Shown here one piece after another: positions 35,248-47,902 of a stretch of DNA of 64,000 nucleotides; position 1 is the stretch's first letter, and each line of letters starts with the position of its first letter. The stretch covers positions 5,964,001-6,028,000 of the forward strand of contig JANTQA010000042.1 in NCBI GenBank assembly GCA_027625915.1. Reading direction: 5' to 3'. This DNA is from Anaeramoeba flamelloides (taxonomy: Eukaryota > Metamonada > Anaeramoebidae). The translations under genes and the position numbers were made by a program. The notes beneath the pieces are model-generated. The model saw only the letters and a list, made by a program, of their open reading frames with translations. It searched no databases and was not told where the DNA came from.

Positions 35248-36864
35248 AAAGTTCTTATTGTAATAAAAAACTTGAGGTAATAAAGAAAAAAAAATTATAA
35301 ATAAAGTGAAAACAAAAAATCCTTAAAATTGTAAAAAATATATAAATTCGGGTACATAGTGCCCACACTCTGAGAGTCGTGGAATACCAATTATTAATTA
35401 CGGAATGTGGAATTTTTATCTATAATTGATAATCTTTCTATCAGGTTTTTTCTCCTCCTGTGTATTCTGGGGAAGTGTCGTCAAGTGCCTAGCTTTTTTT
35501 TAATTTGAGAAATTAAAAGAAAATTTATGAAATTTTCTTTTTATTTCTCAAATTAAAATAAAGTGAACGCGGTTTTCTAAAATTAGAAATAATTTAGTAA
35601 AATCAAGGATTTTACTCAATTCTTTCAAATCCTGAAAAACCTAAGGACAGTGGATAGTTTCTATTTGGTCATGAAAATGATAAATTTATTTTTTATATAT
35701 ATTTTAATTATTTTTCTTCTTCTCTTGAATTTATTTGATGATTTTTCTTTAATTACTCCTTTCTATAAACAAATAAAAAAATGTACAACAATTTTCCGAA
35801 TATACACAATAAAAAATCTTTCCCTGGATTATTTTCATTTCGGGTAGTTTTTTCACTACTTTATACGATTTTTTTAAATTTTTGATTTTACTTTTTGAAT
35901 GAGGCACGTTCGAAACGAATATTTCCGAAAAATTGTTAATATACTAATTTTTTAATTTTAATTAAAGTTAATACGATCATTGATCAAATGATTATTATCA
36001 ATGTTTTTTTACAAAAAAAATATAGTTTTTTTCATTTTTTCTTTTTTAATTGCTTTTAAATATCCATTTACTAGAAAATAAGAAAGAAGGACAGTCTTGA
36101 TTCATTGATATATTATTAACTATTACTGAGTTTCATATACAAAAGTAAAAAAATTAACAGGTTTGAAGAAATAATTTAATGAATATCAACTTATCATTAG
36201 TTTCAAAAATAAAACTGAACAGTTTGAGCATGATAAAATATTTACTTCAATGCAATTTCAGGTTTAATAATAACCGTTAAGTGCCACCTAATGCCAGTTT
36301 TAACTCAATTCTTTTGAATTATGGAAAATACAGGTATTTTACAAAACTTTCCATTTGTTTTTTTTTTCATGGTTTGAAAGAATTGTGTAAAACTTTTGTT
36401 TTTACTTAATTTCTTTTTAATTCTAGAAAAACGCCGTTATATTTTTTTAAATTTGAGAAATTAAATCAAAGATTTTCCGCATTCATTTTAATTTTGGAAA
36501 ATTGAGGCACTCAACAGTACTTGAAAGCTCTTGACTACAGACTGCCAGAATTCACATGAGGAACAAAAACCGATTGAAATATAATGTTTTACATATAAAA
36601 ATTCCACAATTTGTGATTAATAATTGGTATTCCGCTGTAGTTAGGGTTTTTTTTTCAATTTGAAAGAATTGGTAAAAATCTCAGATTTTGCTCCAATCTT
36701 TTGAATCAAAAAAAAAAAAAAAAAAAAAATCACAGACACCACCCCTCAGAGTGGGGGCACTATATATCCGAATTTATATATTGATATTTTAAGTATTTTT
36801 TGTTTTCAATTTTATATTATTACTTTGTCTTTATTACTTTAGATTTTCTAACCATAAGAGCTTT
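35248..36864. mobile_element. Foldback element Y carrying hairpin-module arrays
   Basis: The outer arms share AAAGTTCTTATTG/AAAGCTCTTATGG, GAAAACAAAAAAT and ATATAAATTCGG, then CATAGTGCCCACACTCTGAG (left) against the reverse complement of CTCAGAGTGGGGGCACTATA (right). An inner inverted pair follows (GGAATACCAATTATTAATTA at about 35380 and its complement at about 36617). Hairpin modules lie at 35455-35650, 36260-36550 and 36640-36735. Confidence 0.7.
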
Positions 36865-37688
36865 GATAAAAAATTACCAACAAGAACAATAAATTTCATA
36901 AAGATAATTAATCAAAATTCAGACTAGGTCCAAGAACGACCAACCAAGAACCAAAATAATAAGTAGTTGTATCTAATGTATGTTAATTTTTTTTTCAAAT
37001 TCATGTATAATAAGCCCTAAATACATTTATTCATTAAATATAGCCGGGTCACCCGAACTAGAAAATAATTTAAATAAACATGATTTTTTCTCATTTTTTT
37101 TTTCACAATTTGAAATAAATATAAAATTATTTGTATAACCTTTTCATTAATTTGGAGAAAAAAAAAAAAATTATTTTTTTAGAATTCAAAAATTGCATTT
37201 TTTTATTTTATTTTTTGAGAAAAATGAACTCAAAACCTGTGATATATATATTATTTTGTTCCTATTAATTCAGGGTATATTCGGAAATATATAAACCATT
37301 TTAACTTTAATTTACTTTTTTTACATGGCCTTTGAATCAAGAAGTTGAAAGAAATTTTTAGTTTGAATTTAAAGATTTATTGTAAAATATCCGATTTTCA
37401 AATATTCACATTTAAATAATATTTTTGGTAACAAAGGATAAAAAATTTAAAGTGTATGAACTTGGACCAAAATTTTTTTCAAAATTATTGAATTTATTGT
37501 TACTGATGAACTAATTTCTGTTCATAAAATAAACCACCATCAAAAAAACCTAAAAGTTGTAAAATAATTTATAAAATAAAATCTATTATTAATTTTTTTT
37601 TGTTATATTCTAAAGAAAAGATTAAAGAAAGATTCATTGGGTTTGTTCTTAAAAAATAAAACAACGGAATAATAAACTCTCAATAATA

Positions 37689-38199
37689 AACCCCAATTCA
37701 AAATTTTTAACACACAAGAAACACCAAAATTCGATTTGTGAAAAAAAAAACTTATTTAATCAAATTCAAAAGATTTACCAAATTAGAACCATTCACTAAT
37801 TGAAATGTTAACACTTTTTCATAAATTACAATACCCACAAAACAATAAATAAATAATTATCAATGCAAATAAATTAAGGGTGTGTTAAAAATTTTGGAGA
37901 AAGCAAAACAAAAAAATACATTAGTAAATTTGTTTAACTTCTATTAGGAATATTTGATCGATCAAATGGTTAGATACTACCAACTAATTTTATTTGAGTT
38001 CTTCTATTTGGAACAACCCAAATTTAACAGAATATCTATTGTTGAAAAAAATTTTGATCCAACGAAACAAATTACGTAATTCAAACAATGAAATGAAAAC
38101 AAAAACTAAAAGATGAAAAAATGATTTTCATATTTTACAAAAATCAAAATTATCTCCAATTTCAATGAAATTGTATTATTGTGATTGTTTGGAACGTTT
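37689..38199. mobile_element. TA-flanked MITE, family S, copy 3 (511 bp)
   Basis: Starts after TA with AACCCCAATTCAAAATTT and ends GATTGTTTGGAACGTT before TA at 38200-38201. Collinear with 17124-17631. An AT microsatellite follows at about 38454-38480. Confidence 0.75.
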
Positions 38200-38483
38200 T
38201 AGCTGTGTGGAAAATTTTGAATTTTAGTTTAAGTAAATATTTATTATTTTAATATAATAAAGAATAAATTAAAATTAAAAAAAAAAAAAAAAATTCACAT
38301 TCAAATTTTTAGGATAATTATACTTGAATATAATCTTTAAAATTAAATCTTAATTTAAGTTAAAATCGGAAAAGAGAGAAAGAAACGCCAAAATGTTAGA
38401 AAGAAAGAGTTTAATAAAAAAAATTTGAGTGATGATTAATACATACACACACACGTATATATATATATATATATATATATACA

Positions 38484-40531
38484 TTACATAAAATTATATT
38501 CAACATGATTTTTCTTTTTTCTTTCCTTCACTCTAGTTTGTTGTCTAGATTTTTTATTTTTCTTTTGTTCTTTACGTTTGGAAATTTTGTTATAAAATTT
38601 TTGTTTACGTGTTTCAACTTTAATTTGATAGCCAAACAAAGCGGAAAACAAAAAATTTTTTTCAATGTGCTTTTGGAAACCAGAACCCAAAAAAGCACGG
38701 ACTGTATTTAATTGTATTATTTTGGGCCATTCTTCGAAATGGATTTTGTTTGATTTGATCGTTATAAGATCCTTAGGATACTCGCATTCCTCAATTGAGG
38801 AAAGGAATGTTTTAAATTTCGATCTTTGTATTTTTTTTTTCTTCTTAGACACCTTTTGTGAGCTTTCTTTCATTAGCTTGGTAAAAATTTCGATAACAAG
38901 ATCAACGTCGATATTTGAATCAACAACCTCTTCCATTTCAAGCCGATCTTTTAAATTGAATGCTAAAGTAATGAGTTCGCCACTTGAAACTCTGACGCCC
39001 AGATCTGGATATTCTAAAAAGTTTCTTCCAAGATTCACAATGTAATCAAAAAAGATATCATCGCCAGACTCATTGTTATCACTCAGCTCAATTCCAATGA
39101 AATCATTTTCTTGAAGAGATAATAAGAGACTAATAATATTCAGAACCTTTGCAATATAAAGTTCATGCCCTCCATTTTCGGGAAGAATATTGTCCTTTAA
39201 AATAGAGATACAATGTCGAAGGATGCTTTGGCTAGGATCTAAATCCCCTGTGCTTGTTGTTAAATAGGATAAAACTCCTAGGGCCTCAAGTGACTGGGAA
39301 GTGTGTTTATGGTATTTTTTTTTTTGTTTTGTTTTTATTGTTTATTTATTTTTAAAAGTTGTTTATTTGTTTTTAAAAGTTGTTTGTGATTGATTTGAAA
39401 AGAGAGGAAATAATTCGAGAAAAAATTAGGTTTAAGATGCTCAAGAGTGTTTCCCTTGGTGTTTAATTTTTTGGAAATCTAAAATAAAAAAAACAGTTTT
39501 TCAAGAGGGTTAATTACAAAAAGTAAAAGAAAAACAGTTTTAAAAATGTTCAAGGCAAAAAGGATGAAAAACCTCCAAAACTTTGTTCTGTTTCATCTTT
39601 TAAATTCGTTTTAGAAAATTACTTTTTCAAAACTGTTAACCGTGGCCTTATTGAAAGGGGTTTTAAATTTTTATTTTGGGTTTTCTTTTATTTGTTTTGT
39701 AATTTTTCTTTTTTTTTCTCATTCTTCTTTTTGTGATTGTTTTTTTTTGTTTTGAAGAATGTTTGAAAAAAAAAACAAGGATCAAAAGTTACAAAACAAA
39801 TGTTTTGGTTTGAGAAGTGTTTGTGTGTTTTTCCGAAATTACAAACCCTCAACAAAATTTTTTGTGACAAAAATACTGAGTCAAACTGTTTGAAAAATCA
39901 AAAGTGTCTTTTTTGGTTTATAAAATAAAGCAAAACAAATTTTTAGTTTGAAAAAGTAATTTTTTATTAGATTTTTTTGATTAACCTTTTAAAACCACAG
40001 GAACAAATAGAAAATTCGAGACAAAATTCTTTTGTTGAATAAAAATCGAATAAATCTTATAAAGTAAGAAATAATAAAAAAAAAAAGGCAAATACTTACA
40101 GCAATCTTAAGTTTATTTTCACCTTCGAAAGAATATTTCAAAAGAGTTGATTCAAATTGGTTATAAATATCACTGATTGTATTTTCGACAGTAATTGAAA
40201 AAAGTAAAAGGCACTTAATTGCCAAGACTTTTTCTTCGGCGGATCCTTTTTTTAAAGAATTTTTTATGGCAAACAAAGCATCGTCGTAAAATTCCTCGAC
40301 AATTGGCAGGTAATAATGCGAAATGTGATGGTTAAGTTCTGTATATTTTTCTTTTCTTGTGATGCTATCACTGTCCATTAAGGAGTCAACCAATTCTTGA
40401 AATTGTGTTTCAAATTGGTTGGATTCTTCAGAACTCGAGCCTTCAGTTTCTTTTTGAACAAAGTTTTCATTTCTTTTTTGCTTTGTTTTCCTTGGATTAT
40501 TTTGGTTGTTTCTTTTTTGTCTCTGGTTCAT
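38484..40531 (-). CDS. Interferon-related developmental regulator (IFRD) family protein
   Basis: Two exons on the minus strand. Exon 1 is 40531-40100 (144 codons, ending ..NKLKIA, donor GTAAGT at 40099). Exon 2 is 39293-38484 (269 codons plus TAA), after acceptor CTTCCCAG. The phase-0 join gives KIA-SLEALGVLSYL and a 413-residue protein, the usual IFRD length. The N-terminus is basic (QKRNNQNNPRKTKQKR). Armadillo-like helices follow (FQELVDSLMDSDSITRKEKY, SAEEKVLAIKCLLLFS, GHELYIAKVLNIISLLLS), then the C-terminal IFRD block (EWPKIIQLNTVRAFLGSGF, HIEKNFLFSALFG) and a Lys/Arg tail. IFRD proteins act in transcriptional and ribosome-linked regulation. The intron, 806 bp, shows no inserted gene. 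Confidence 0.88.
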
Positions 40532-41235
40532 TGGTTTAAGAATGATAAATCTCTAATAGATTAAGATTGTTGTTTATAAAAAGGTTGGGTGTTTGTGTTG
40601 ATTAAAGTCAAACAAGTCTATGATTTTTGGATGCTATAAATCTATTTAATTTTATTACGAGAGAAATTATAAAAAAATGAATTTTTTTTTTTTATTTATT
40701 ACATAATTTTTCAAAGACTTTTGAAAAGAGAGATATTTTCAATAGGAATATCTGACATTTTTCATTAATTTGACTAAAAAAATTTACAAAAAATTTATCA
40801 AATCTTATTTGCTTTGAATTTTGATAGTAAATCTTACTTGAGTGTATCTTTTTTTTTTTAGGGATTAGAAATTATGACCAAGAAGTTCAAATTTTTAGTA
40901 TGTGTTGTTATTGATGGTAAATCGTTTCAGGCACTCCTGGTTCAAATGTTTTCCTCATTATTCAATTTTCAAAAAATCTGTTCAATTATATCTTGAAAGA
41001 ATTTCCATAAAAATTAGAAAAAAAAGATGAAAAAATTTCTCCAAATTCTTTTAATACTTTAAAAGTTTCACAAAATATCAAGGAGTTTACCTTCTAAATC
41101 TATTTTTATTGTCGAGATACTTTTGAATAATTAATTAGATGCTGTATCAGAACAAGAAAAAACAATTAAAAAAGCACACCTTTTATTTGAGACATGGATC
41201 TTATGCTCTGGGCACGGGTAATTTGACCCAATCTA
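40532..41235. other. Intergenic, no gene recognised
   Basis: 5' flank of the IFRD gene. AT-rich, with a T-run near 40681 and no motif-bearing frame. Confidence 0.5.
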
Positions 41236-41804
41236 ATATTTACAATCCCCGAAATTTGAAAAAGATTATCTTTTGTTGGGAGATGGCGAATTGTTAATTT
41301 TGTTCTTAGCTGATCGATCTTCTGATGTATGATTAAAAAGTGGTTCATAATGGCAATTTTTGGGATTTTATTTGTTTTTTTACCGAAATTTGAATTTATG
41401 AGAATAAGACTAATAGATAGGTAGATTTTGAATAAAAAAATGTAATTTTTAGAATTTATAAATTACAATTTTTATTTATATTTTAATTTTATTGGAAGAT
41501 TTTTCAATAAAATTTATTTTTTTTTTAGGTTAATTGACAAAAAAGTTAAAAAGAAATGGAAATTTAAATTGTAAATCAATACCAAAATTCAAAATTTATA
41601 ATTAAAAACATTTTAGTACAATATATTTCACTCTTCAGTCATAATTTATAAAAAAAAATAAAATACAAAAAAAAATAGTAAACAAATATTTTCAATTTTA
41701 AACAAGTTGAAGATCGAACAAATAAGAACAAAAATAACAATTCACCCCCTTTAACCTAACACAAGATAATCTTTTTATACAATTTCAGGATTTTTAAAAC
41801 TTAA
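41236..41804. mobile_element. Family P foldback MITE, old copy
   Basis: The left end ATTTACAATCCCCGAAATTTG and left-arm blocks (TGGTTCATAATGGCAATTTTTG) match 34465-35024. The right arm (GAACAAATAAGAACAAAAATAACAA, read as two blocks) ends near TTAA at 41801-41804. Much more diverged between arms than the 34.5 kb copy. Confidence 0.65.
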
Positions 41805-42791
41805 AATGATAAATTAGTAAATGATAAAATTTTGAGGAATACTAATTATGTAATTTAAATATATTTTTCAAAAGTAAAATTGGGAATATAATGATTAAGT
41901 TTATGGATTGCAATCTTAGTAAATTATATTTTAATATAAATTTAATTTTTATTTATTTGTTCACAAAGCTCGTGATGAAGGAATTCATTTAAATTATATG
42001 CCAATCCCAATGAATAATACTCTATCAAGATTTTTTTAAAACTTATTTATAAAAGAATTGAAGATTCTTCTTTTATAGTTTCAGATTCTCAATATTTTTT
42101 TTAAAAAAAACCATTGGATACAAGAATAGCTGTATTAAAACATATTATTTCAACTTAAAAATTCAAACCGATTATAAGAAATAAAATATTTGGGAATTTT
42201 GCTTGACAAAGAAAAACATTTACACAATAACTTTAAAAAAGTTAAAAGACAACTATAAAAAAATCAAGATGATTTTTTGATAAGAAAATTTAGCTAATGG
42301 GGTAAAACTTGAAATGTTTAAATCAATATATATATATATATATATTCATCAATTATTCTATGAATTTATTATATTTAATCTAACTCAAAAATATTTCGAC
42401 TAAATCGATGTTTTGATAAATAATAAAGTAACAAAATTCTTAAAAATTAAACACTTTCTCCTAGGATAATCTATAAAAAGGAAGCAAAAATTGATAAAGT
42501 AAGAATTTTAATCTATAAAAGAAGATATAAACACAAAAAGAAACGATAAATTCTGGGTTTTAGACTTATATCCAAAAATTTAAAGTTTTTAAAAAAAGAT
42601 AATGATAATATTAATTTGGAAATAGTTAATTTAAAACTACTAGATTTAAATATAAACCAATTTAGAGAAAGATTGATAATATCTTGTTCTATGATGGAAG
42701 GGCCAAGAATATTAAAAAAATATAATGTATAATTATAATATAAATAAACAGTTGTATCTAGGGAATTTTAATTAATTTCAGAAATAATAAG

Positions 42792-42954
42792 AACATGAAC
42801 AGTGCCTTTTCATAATTTAAACGAACATATAAAGATTTTGCTCAATTTTTTTGAATTCTGGAAAAACTAACTTTTTTTTTAGTTTGGGAAATGAAAAATC
42901 AAATTTAGAGAAATTTTCTTTTCATTTTTCAGATCAAAAAAAAACAAAATATAA
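42792..42954. repeat. Hairpin-module array H5a in LINE L4, site 1
   Basis: It begins AACATGAACAGTGCC (head) after LINE ..AATAATAAG. It holds a half-decayed CAGAATTC-type module and a GGAAATGAAAAATCAAATTT-type palindrome. LINE sequence resumes at ACAACAAAAATATTA. Confidence 0.7.
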
Positions 42955-43319
42955 ACAACAAAAATATTAAAAATGGAAAAGTTCTATTTCCGTTGTAAAA
43001 TTAAGAAACTTCTCTAATTATTTAAATGATATTTTTATGTTTATGATAAGAATAATATAAAAACAAAATCTTGCAATTTATGCAAAAAATACCATAACTC
43101 GAAAATAGCTGCAGATATCATAATTTTCTTTGAACTGCCCATTCTAAAAAAAAAATCGAATAATTTGGATGAATGATTTAATTCAAATAAATAAAAATAA
43201 TAAAATAAAATGTCTTTGATATTATTCAAAATAAAGAATCATTATTTATCATATCATTGGTTAATGATGAGGAAAATTATGATTCTTTATTAAAATTCAA
43301 AACAAAAATTTAGAAATTA

Positions 43320-44038
43320 TGGGGTGTTATGAAGTGCCTAGCTTTTCCAAAATTCAAAATAATAGAGAAAAATCTGAGATTTTAATCAATTCTTTATAAA
43401 TTAGGGAAAATGTCGTTAGGTTTTTTTAATTAATAAATAAACTGAAAATATTAAAAAAATTTTCGGTTTTATTCAAAAATTAAAAAAAAACTAAAGGGAA
43501 AGAGACGTAGTGCGCCTAGATTTTCTTGAGGTTTTCTATTTTTTTTGGAAAATCTATTGATTTTCGTTATGTTTTTTGAGTTTTCTATTTATTTATGAAG
43601 TGTTCTAGGTTTTCTTGAGGTTTTCTGCTTTATATATAAAGTGTTCTAGGTTTTTTTAGTACTTTTTCTATTTTATTTAGAAAATAAATAGATTTTCCAA
43701 AGCATTTTACGTTTATTGGTAAAGTGTTCTAGGTTTTTTTTTACTTTTTGAAATAAACCGAAAATTTATTAAAATTTTCTGTTCATTTCAAAAATTAAAA
43801 AAAACCTAACGAAAATCTATTGATTTTCCAAATAAACATAAAATTCAAGAAAAACTAACTGCGGTTTTCCGGAATTCAAAAGAATTGAATAAAATCTATA
43901 ATTTTACTTCATTCTTTTATATCCTGGAAAACCTAACGAAAAGTGTCCTAGGTTTTTTTTTTTTTTTACTTTTGGAAATAAACGGAAAATTTCTTAAATT
44001 TTCTGTTTATTTCAAAAATTAAAAAAAACCCAACGGTG
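43320..44038. repeat. Hairpin-module array H5b in LINE L4, site 2
   Basis: Head GGTGTTATGAAGTGCCTAGC, then TTTTCC-type palindromes at 43344-43412 and 43866-43932. Repeated TTCTTGAGGTTTTCT and TGTTCTAGGTTTT units follow, with GAAATAAACCGAAAATTT modules and tail AAAACCCAACGG. It sits at the same LINE position as array H2. Confidence 0.8.
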
Positions 44039-44368
44039 GTAAGAGGAAATTAATTTTCTTCTTTCAAAAATATAATAAAAAGATATAATTTTAAAAAAAA
44101 TAAATTTATTTTATAATATTACTTCAAAAACATTCAAAGATGCTGTTATCAAAAAAATCTTAGGAAAACATTCTGATATTCCATTCATAATATTTCAAAG
44201 TTTCTGTAATTATTTTTTGAAAATGAATAACAAATGATTTTATTATTGTTAAAAAAAAAATTGGAATGTTTGAAACTAATAAAAAAACACAACAAAATAT
44301 TCAAAATTTAAATAAAAATCAACAAAAAACGGTTTCTATTACAAATGAATTTAATTTTTAAATTCAAG

Positions 44369-45197
44369 TTAAATAATATACAATATTTTAAAAAAAGAAA
44401 GTACACCAATTGTCCAAACTGGTATATTATCCTCCTTTAATTGGCATAAAAGGGAAATAAAAAATAAAAAATAAAAAATAAAAAATAAAAATAAAAATAA
44501 ATTTATGGAGTAAAACATTGTTGATGAGAAAATATTCTTAATTTTATCAGTCAAATAGTTTTTTTTTAAGTTAATCAATTTCTTTTTCGAATTATCGATC
44601 AATTTTCTTAATTGTTTCAACAATACCCTTCCAACAATTATATATGTTTTTTTCAATAACCTTAATTGTGATTTAGAATAATTTAATAAAAAAATATGCA
44701 TCTTGTGATTTTTTTTCTTCAAATTTTTTAATTCATTTCCAAACATGGAAATAATTTTATTTAGCTTCATTTTTCATTGACTGCTAATTGCAATTGAATT
44801 GCCATATTCTGTTTTAATTTGTTTTATTTTTTTTTTCTGTGGTTTTCATCTTCTAGTATTTTGATTTACATTTTTGTTAAACCTTAATAGAATTATTATA
44901 ATTATTAATTGCATTTTTTTTTTTTTTTTTTGGAATTATCTGCAGTTTTAACCGAATCACATAATCTAATGTAATCTTCAATTGCAGATTCAAAGGAGAT
45001 GTACCCGCATTTCATTTCTTCAATGTACATTTGTTCAATATTTAACAATTTCTTGTAAAAGAAGGTATAAATATCTTGATATATGATTTTTGTTTCAAAA
45101 GATCTTAGCATGTCTATTTTTTGTCCCAATCGAATGGCAATGAAGTAAAATTCTCTTTAATAACTAAATAATTGTTAGATTCTTCATAAAGTTCTTT
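44369..45197 (-). pseudogene. Possible BAR-like remnants of a sorting nexin
   Basis: Two minus-strand pieces. The first, 45197-44905, reads KKELYEESNNYLVIKE, then after a one-base shift at an A-run MLRSFETKIIYQDIYTFFYK and AIEDYIRLCDSVK. The last words resemble the LLSDYIRL..VK segment of SNX-BAR proteins. The second, 44810-44369, reads AIQLQLAVNEK then helical Lys/Leu-rich sequence before running into Phe-rich noncoding. They lie on the same strand as, and downstream of, the PX-domain gene at 50685-51900, about 5.5 kb away. So they could be its decayed later exons. The resemblance is weak and I cannot join them. Confidence 0.3.
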
Positions 45198-45260
45198 CTT
45201 ATTAGGTTAGGGTAGTTATTTAAGATTAGTAATTTTTTCGTTTTTCTTTAATGCTCTTTT

Positions 45261-45296
<36 letters not shown>

Positions 45297-46802
45297 AGCA
45301 CCCCGGATTTGCCTAAATTTCATCAAGTTTTTTAAATTAGATTTAAAATGATATTGATCTACTAATATATTAATTTTTCTTATTTGTCTTTAATCCAGAT
45401 TTGAATTATAATAAAAAAGTCAAAATAGTTCAAAGATAAAGTTGTTAAGTTATTGATTTTTTTTTTTTTGAAAATTGGAAAAAAAAATAATAATTATTCG
45501 TTTTTTACATTTTTTTAAAGATTTTTATTTTTTATTTTTTTTTTTTTAAATGAGAAATTTTATTACATTAATAGTAATTCAAAACTCAACACATTAATTA
45601 TAATAATAATCACCAAACAATTTTGCTAATTTTACGATAAAAAAAAATAAATAAAAAAATAAATTACTTTTGAATTTTAATTTTTTTTTTAGAAAAAATT
45701 TCAATAAATATCGAATTGAGAGAAAAATGAAATTTATTTCTTTAGGCCAAAATTAAATTTTTAATATGATTAATTTCCTAAAACTTTTATTTAAGCAATA
45801 GATAATAATTGAAAAAAAAAAAAAAAAAAATTGTAAAATAATTTCAATTTATTAAATTGGAATAAAAACAAATATAAATTACTTTTTAATGGATAAAATC
45901 TTTATACCTAAATATAAAATAAAAATAAAAAATAACTCTTAAATATTATTCCAATCATATAAAATAATCTCCGAAACCAAATTTTTTTTATTGCATTTTG
46001 TTATTTGTAAAAATTTGAATAATATATTTGCGATATTTGGATTTTTCATTAATAAATTAATCCAGATCTTGTTAAATAATTTCTGATATATGGTCTCTAA
46101 TTCAACAATATTGTTTATTTTATGACTAGATTTTTAAAAAGTCAAAAAATTAAAAAAATTGTAAAAAAAAAAAAAAAAAAAAAATCAATTATTAATCTGA
46201 CTCGAACTATTGACCAAATCATTTAAAATTGAAAAAAAAATCTTGTTGAAAAAATTGTAAAATTTTTGCAATGAAAAAAAAATTTGATTTTTTTTCTAAT
46301 TTTAATTTATATTTTTTTATTTTTAAATTATTTAGAATTTAATATAGATATTGATATTGAATAGTAATCAGTAGATAAAACAAATTTTCTATGTGATATT
46401 ATAATAACTTTTATAATGAATAAATTATTTAATCAAGCATTTTTAGGCAATTTTGGGGTGCAAAGGCCCCAAAAAATTTCCAGTAAAGTATGATGTGTTT
46501 TATTCATTAAAACTAAGAGGGGTTTTGATGCCTAGACAAACTTTTCAAAAAAAAAAAAAAAAAAAAAATATTTTGACAAAATTTGGATGGAAAAATAATA
46601 AAATCACAATAACCAAAAAAAAATTCCCAATGTTGAAAAAGTTTTTTTCAAGTTATTTTTTTATTTTAAGTAACTATACAATTTTTAATTATAAAATTTT
46701 CTTTCTAAGATAATTGTTTATTAATTAGATACCTTATTATCCTTTGATAACATTTCAAATTAAAATTTCTGTTTGAAATGTTTTTAGGTTATTTGGTGTG
46801 TT

Positions 46803-46838
<36 letters not shown>

Positions 46839-47363
46839 TTTCAAATTTTAATGTTTTTTTTTTTTTTGAATTACTTTTTGAAAATTATTTGAAAATAAAA
46901 ATAACAAAAACTAAATGTACTATTTCGTAATAAGACAGAAAAGCTTATTTCAAAACATCCTTATTAAATACAATTCCATCACAAAACTATTTTAATATCC
47001 AAAATTGCCATTTTGTATAAATTGATGGTCAAGAATAATAATCCCCTTTGTTTGTAATAAATTAGATTAGATAAAGAATAGGTATTATAATTTCTGATCT
47101 CAATTTTTTATATGATAATTTTAAGGGTGAAAAATTGGTATATTTATTTTATTTTTTGATTTATAAATTTTTTTGAAAGAAGATTTTTACTCTTGATAAA
47201 AATTACAAGAGAATGAAAAACTTATAAAAGTGTTTAATATATTAAACAATCTTTTATATCCTTATCATATTACCCGTTTTTTTATTGAAATTGTTTGCGC
47301 ATTGTTTTCTCCAAAAAAAGTGTTATTTATTTATTTTTTTTTTTTTTTCATTTTTTGGTAATA
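45198..47363. other. Intergenic, no gene recognised
   Basis: Extremely AT-rich, with AT microsatellites at about 45266-45290 and 46808-46834 and many A/T runs. The 86-codon frame at 46453-46713 has no motif and includes an A-run. The phrase GACTCGAACT near 46200 resembles a reversed tRNA B box but no tRNA folds around it. Confidence 0.5.
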
Positions 47364-47902
47364 AACTAAATTCCAAAAATTTTAACACGGTTTAAAAAGT
47401 TGAAAGAAGAACAATACTACACTTTTCATTCAATTTGGAAATATTTTTTATTTTACAAACTATTTCATTTTTTGTCTTTTTTATTTTGTTTTCATTTCCC
47501 TTTTTTTCAGTTATATAATCTATTTCGATAGATCTGGAATTTTTTTTCGATGGTTGATAGAAGTTTAGTGTTGAGTTTGTTAAATAGAAAAACTACATAC
47601 AATTGGTCGATGATATCTTATTATTTGATCTATCAACAATTTTTGGTGTAAATTCAACAAATATACCAATACATTTTTTGTTCCGCTCGGCTCATTATTT
47701 TGGAAACATCGATTTTAAATTTTGAGTTTTATATTTTTTTCTATTTATTTGGATTACAATGATTACTTATTAAAACATTAATACAAAAGTAACTTAAATG
47801 TAGTTTTATCTTGAGTTTAAAAAATACAATAAATTAAGTTTTTTTTTTTTTTTTTTTGCCTATTTTTGATTTTGGGTGTGTCCAAATTTTTGGAATGGGG
47901 TT
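47364..47902. mobile_element. TA-flanked MITE, family S, copy 4 (inverted)
   Basis: Ends AACTAAATTCCAAAAATTTT and, in reverse complement, AACCCCATTCCAAAAATTTG, with TA at 47362-47363 and 47903-47904. The interior is the reverse complement of 21640-22163, including the TTCCAGATCTATCGAAATAG block. About 540 bp. Confidence 0.8.

Larger units (their letters stand above)
41900..44060 (+). mobile_element. LINE fragment, copy L4, with two hairpin insertions
   Basis: Plus-strand RT remnants: HLNYMPIPMNNTLSRF near 41975, IFGNFA/LLDKEKHLHN near 42185, and EAKIDKVRILIYKRRY near 42485, comparable with L2's KIEAK..ITIYKRRF. After array 42792-42954 the frame WKSSISVVKLRNFSNYLN appears (compare WKGSTSILKLRNFTNYLN in L5). 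The zinc-tail region and 3' end follow at 43128-43320 and resume at 44038 as TAAGAGGAAATTAATTTTC. An AT microsatellite is at 42327-42344. Many stops and shifts, so long dead. Confidence 0.75.

Noticed and set aside
46190-46230. tRNA-like or SINE B box (GACTCGAACT, reversed), also near 58570
   Set aside because: The T-arm stem does not pair and no A box or acceptor stem could be found.
46453-46713. 86-codon plus-strand frame
   Set aside because: It contains an A-run encoded Lys stretch, has no homology I recognise and lies in low-complexity DNA.
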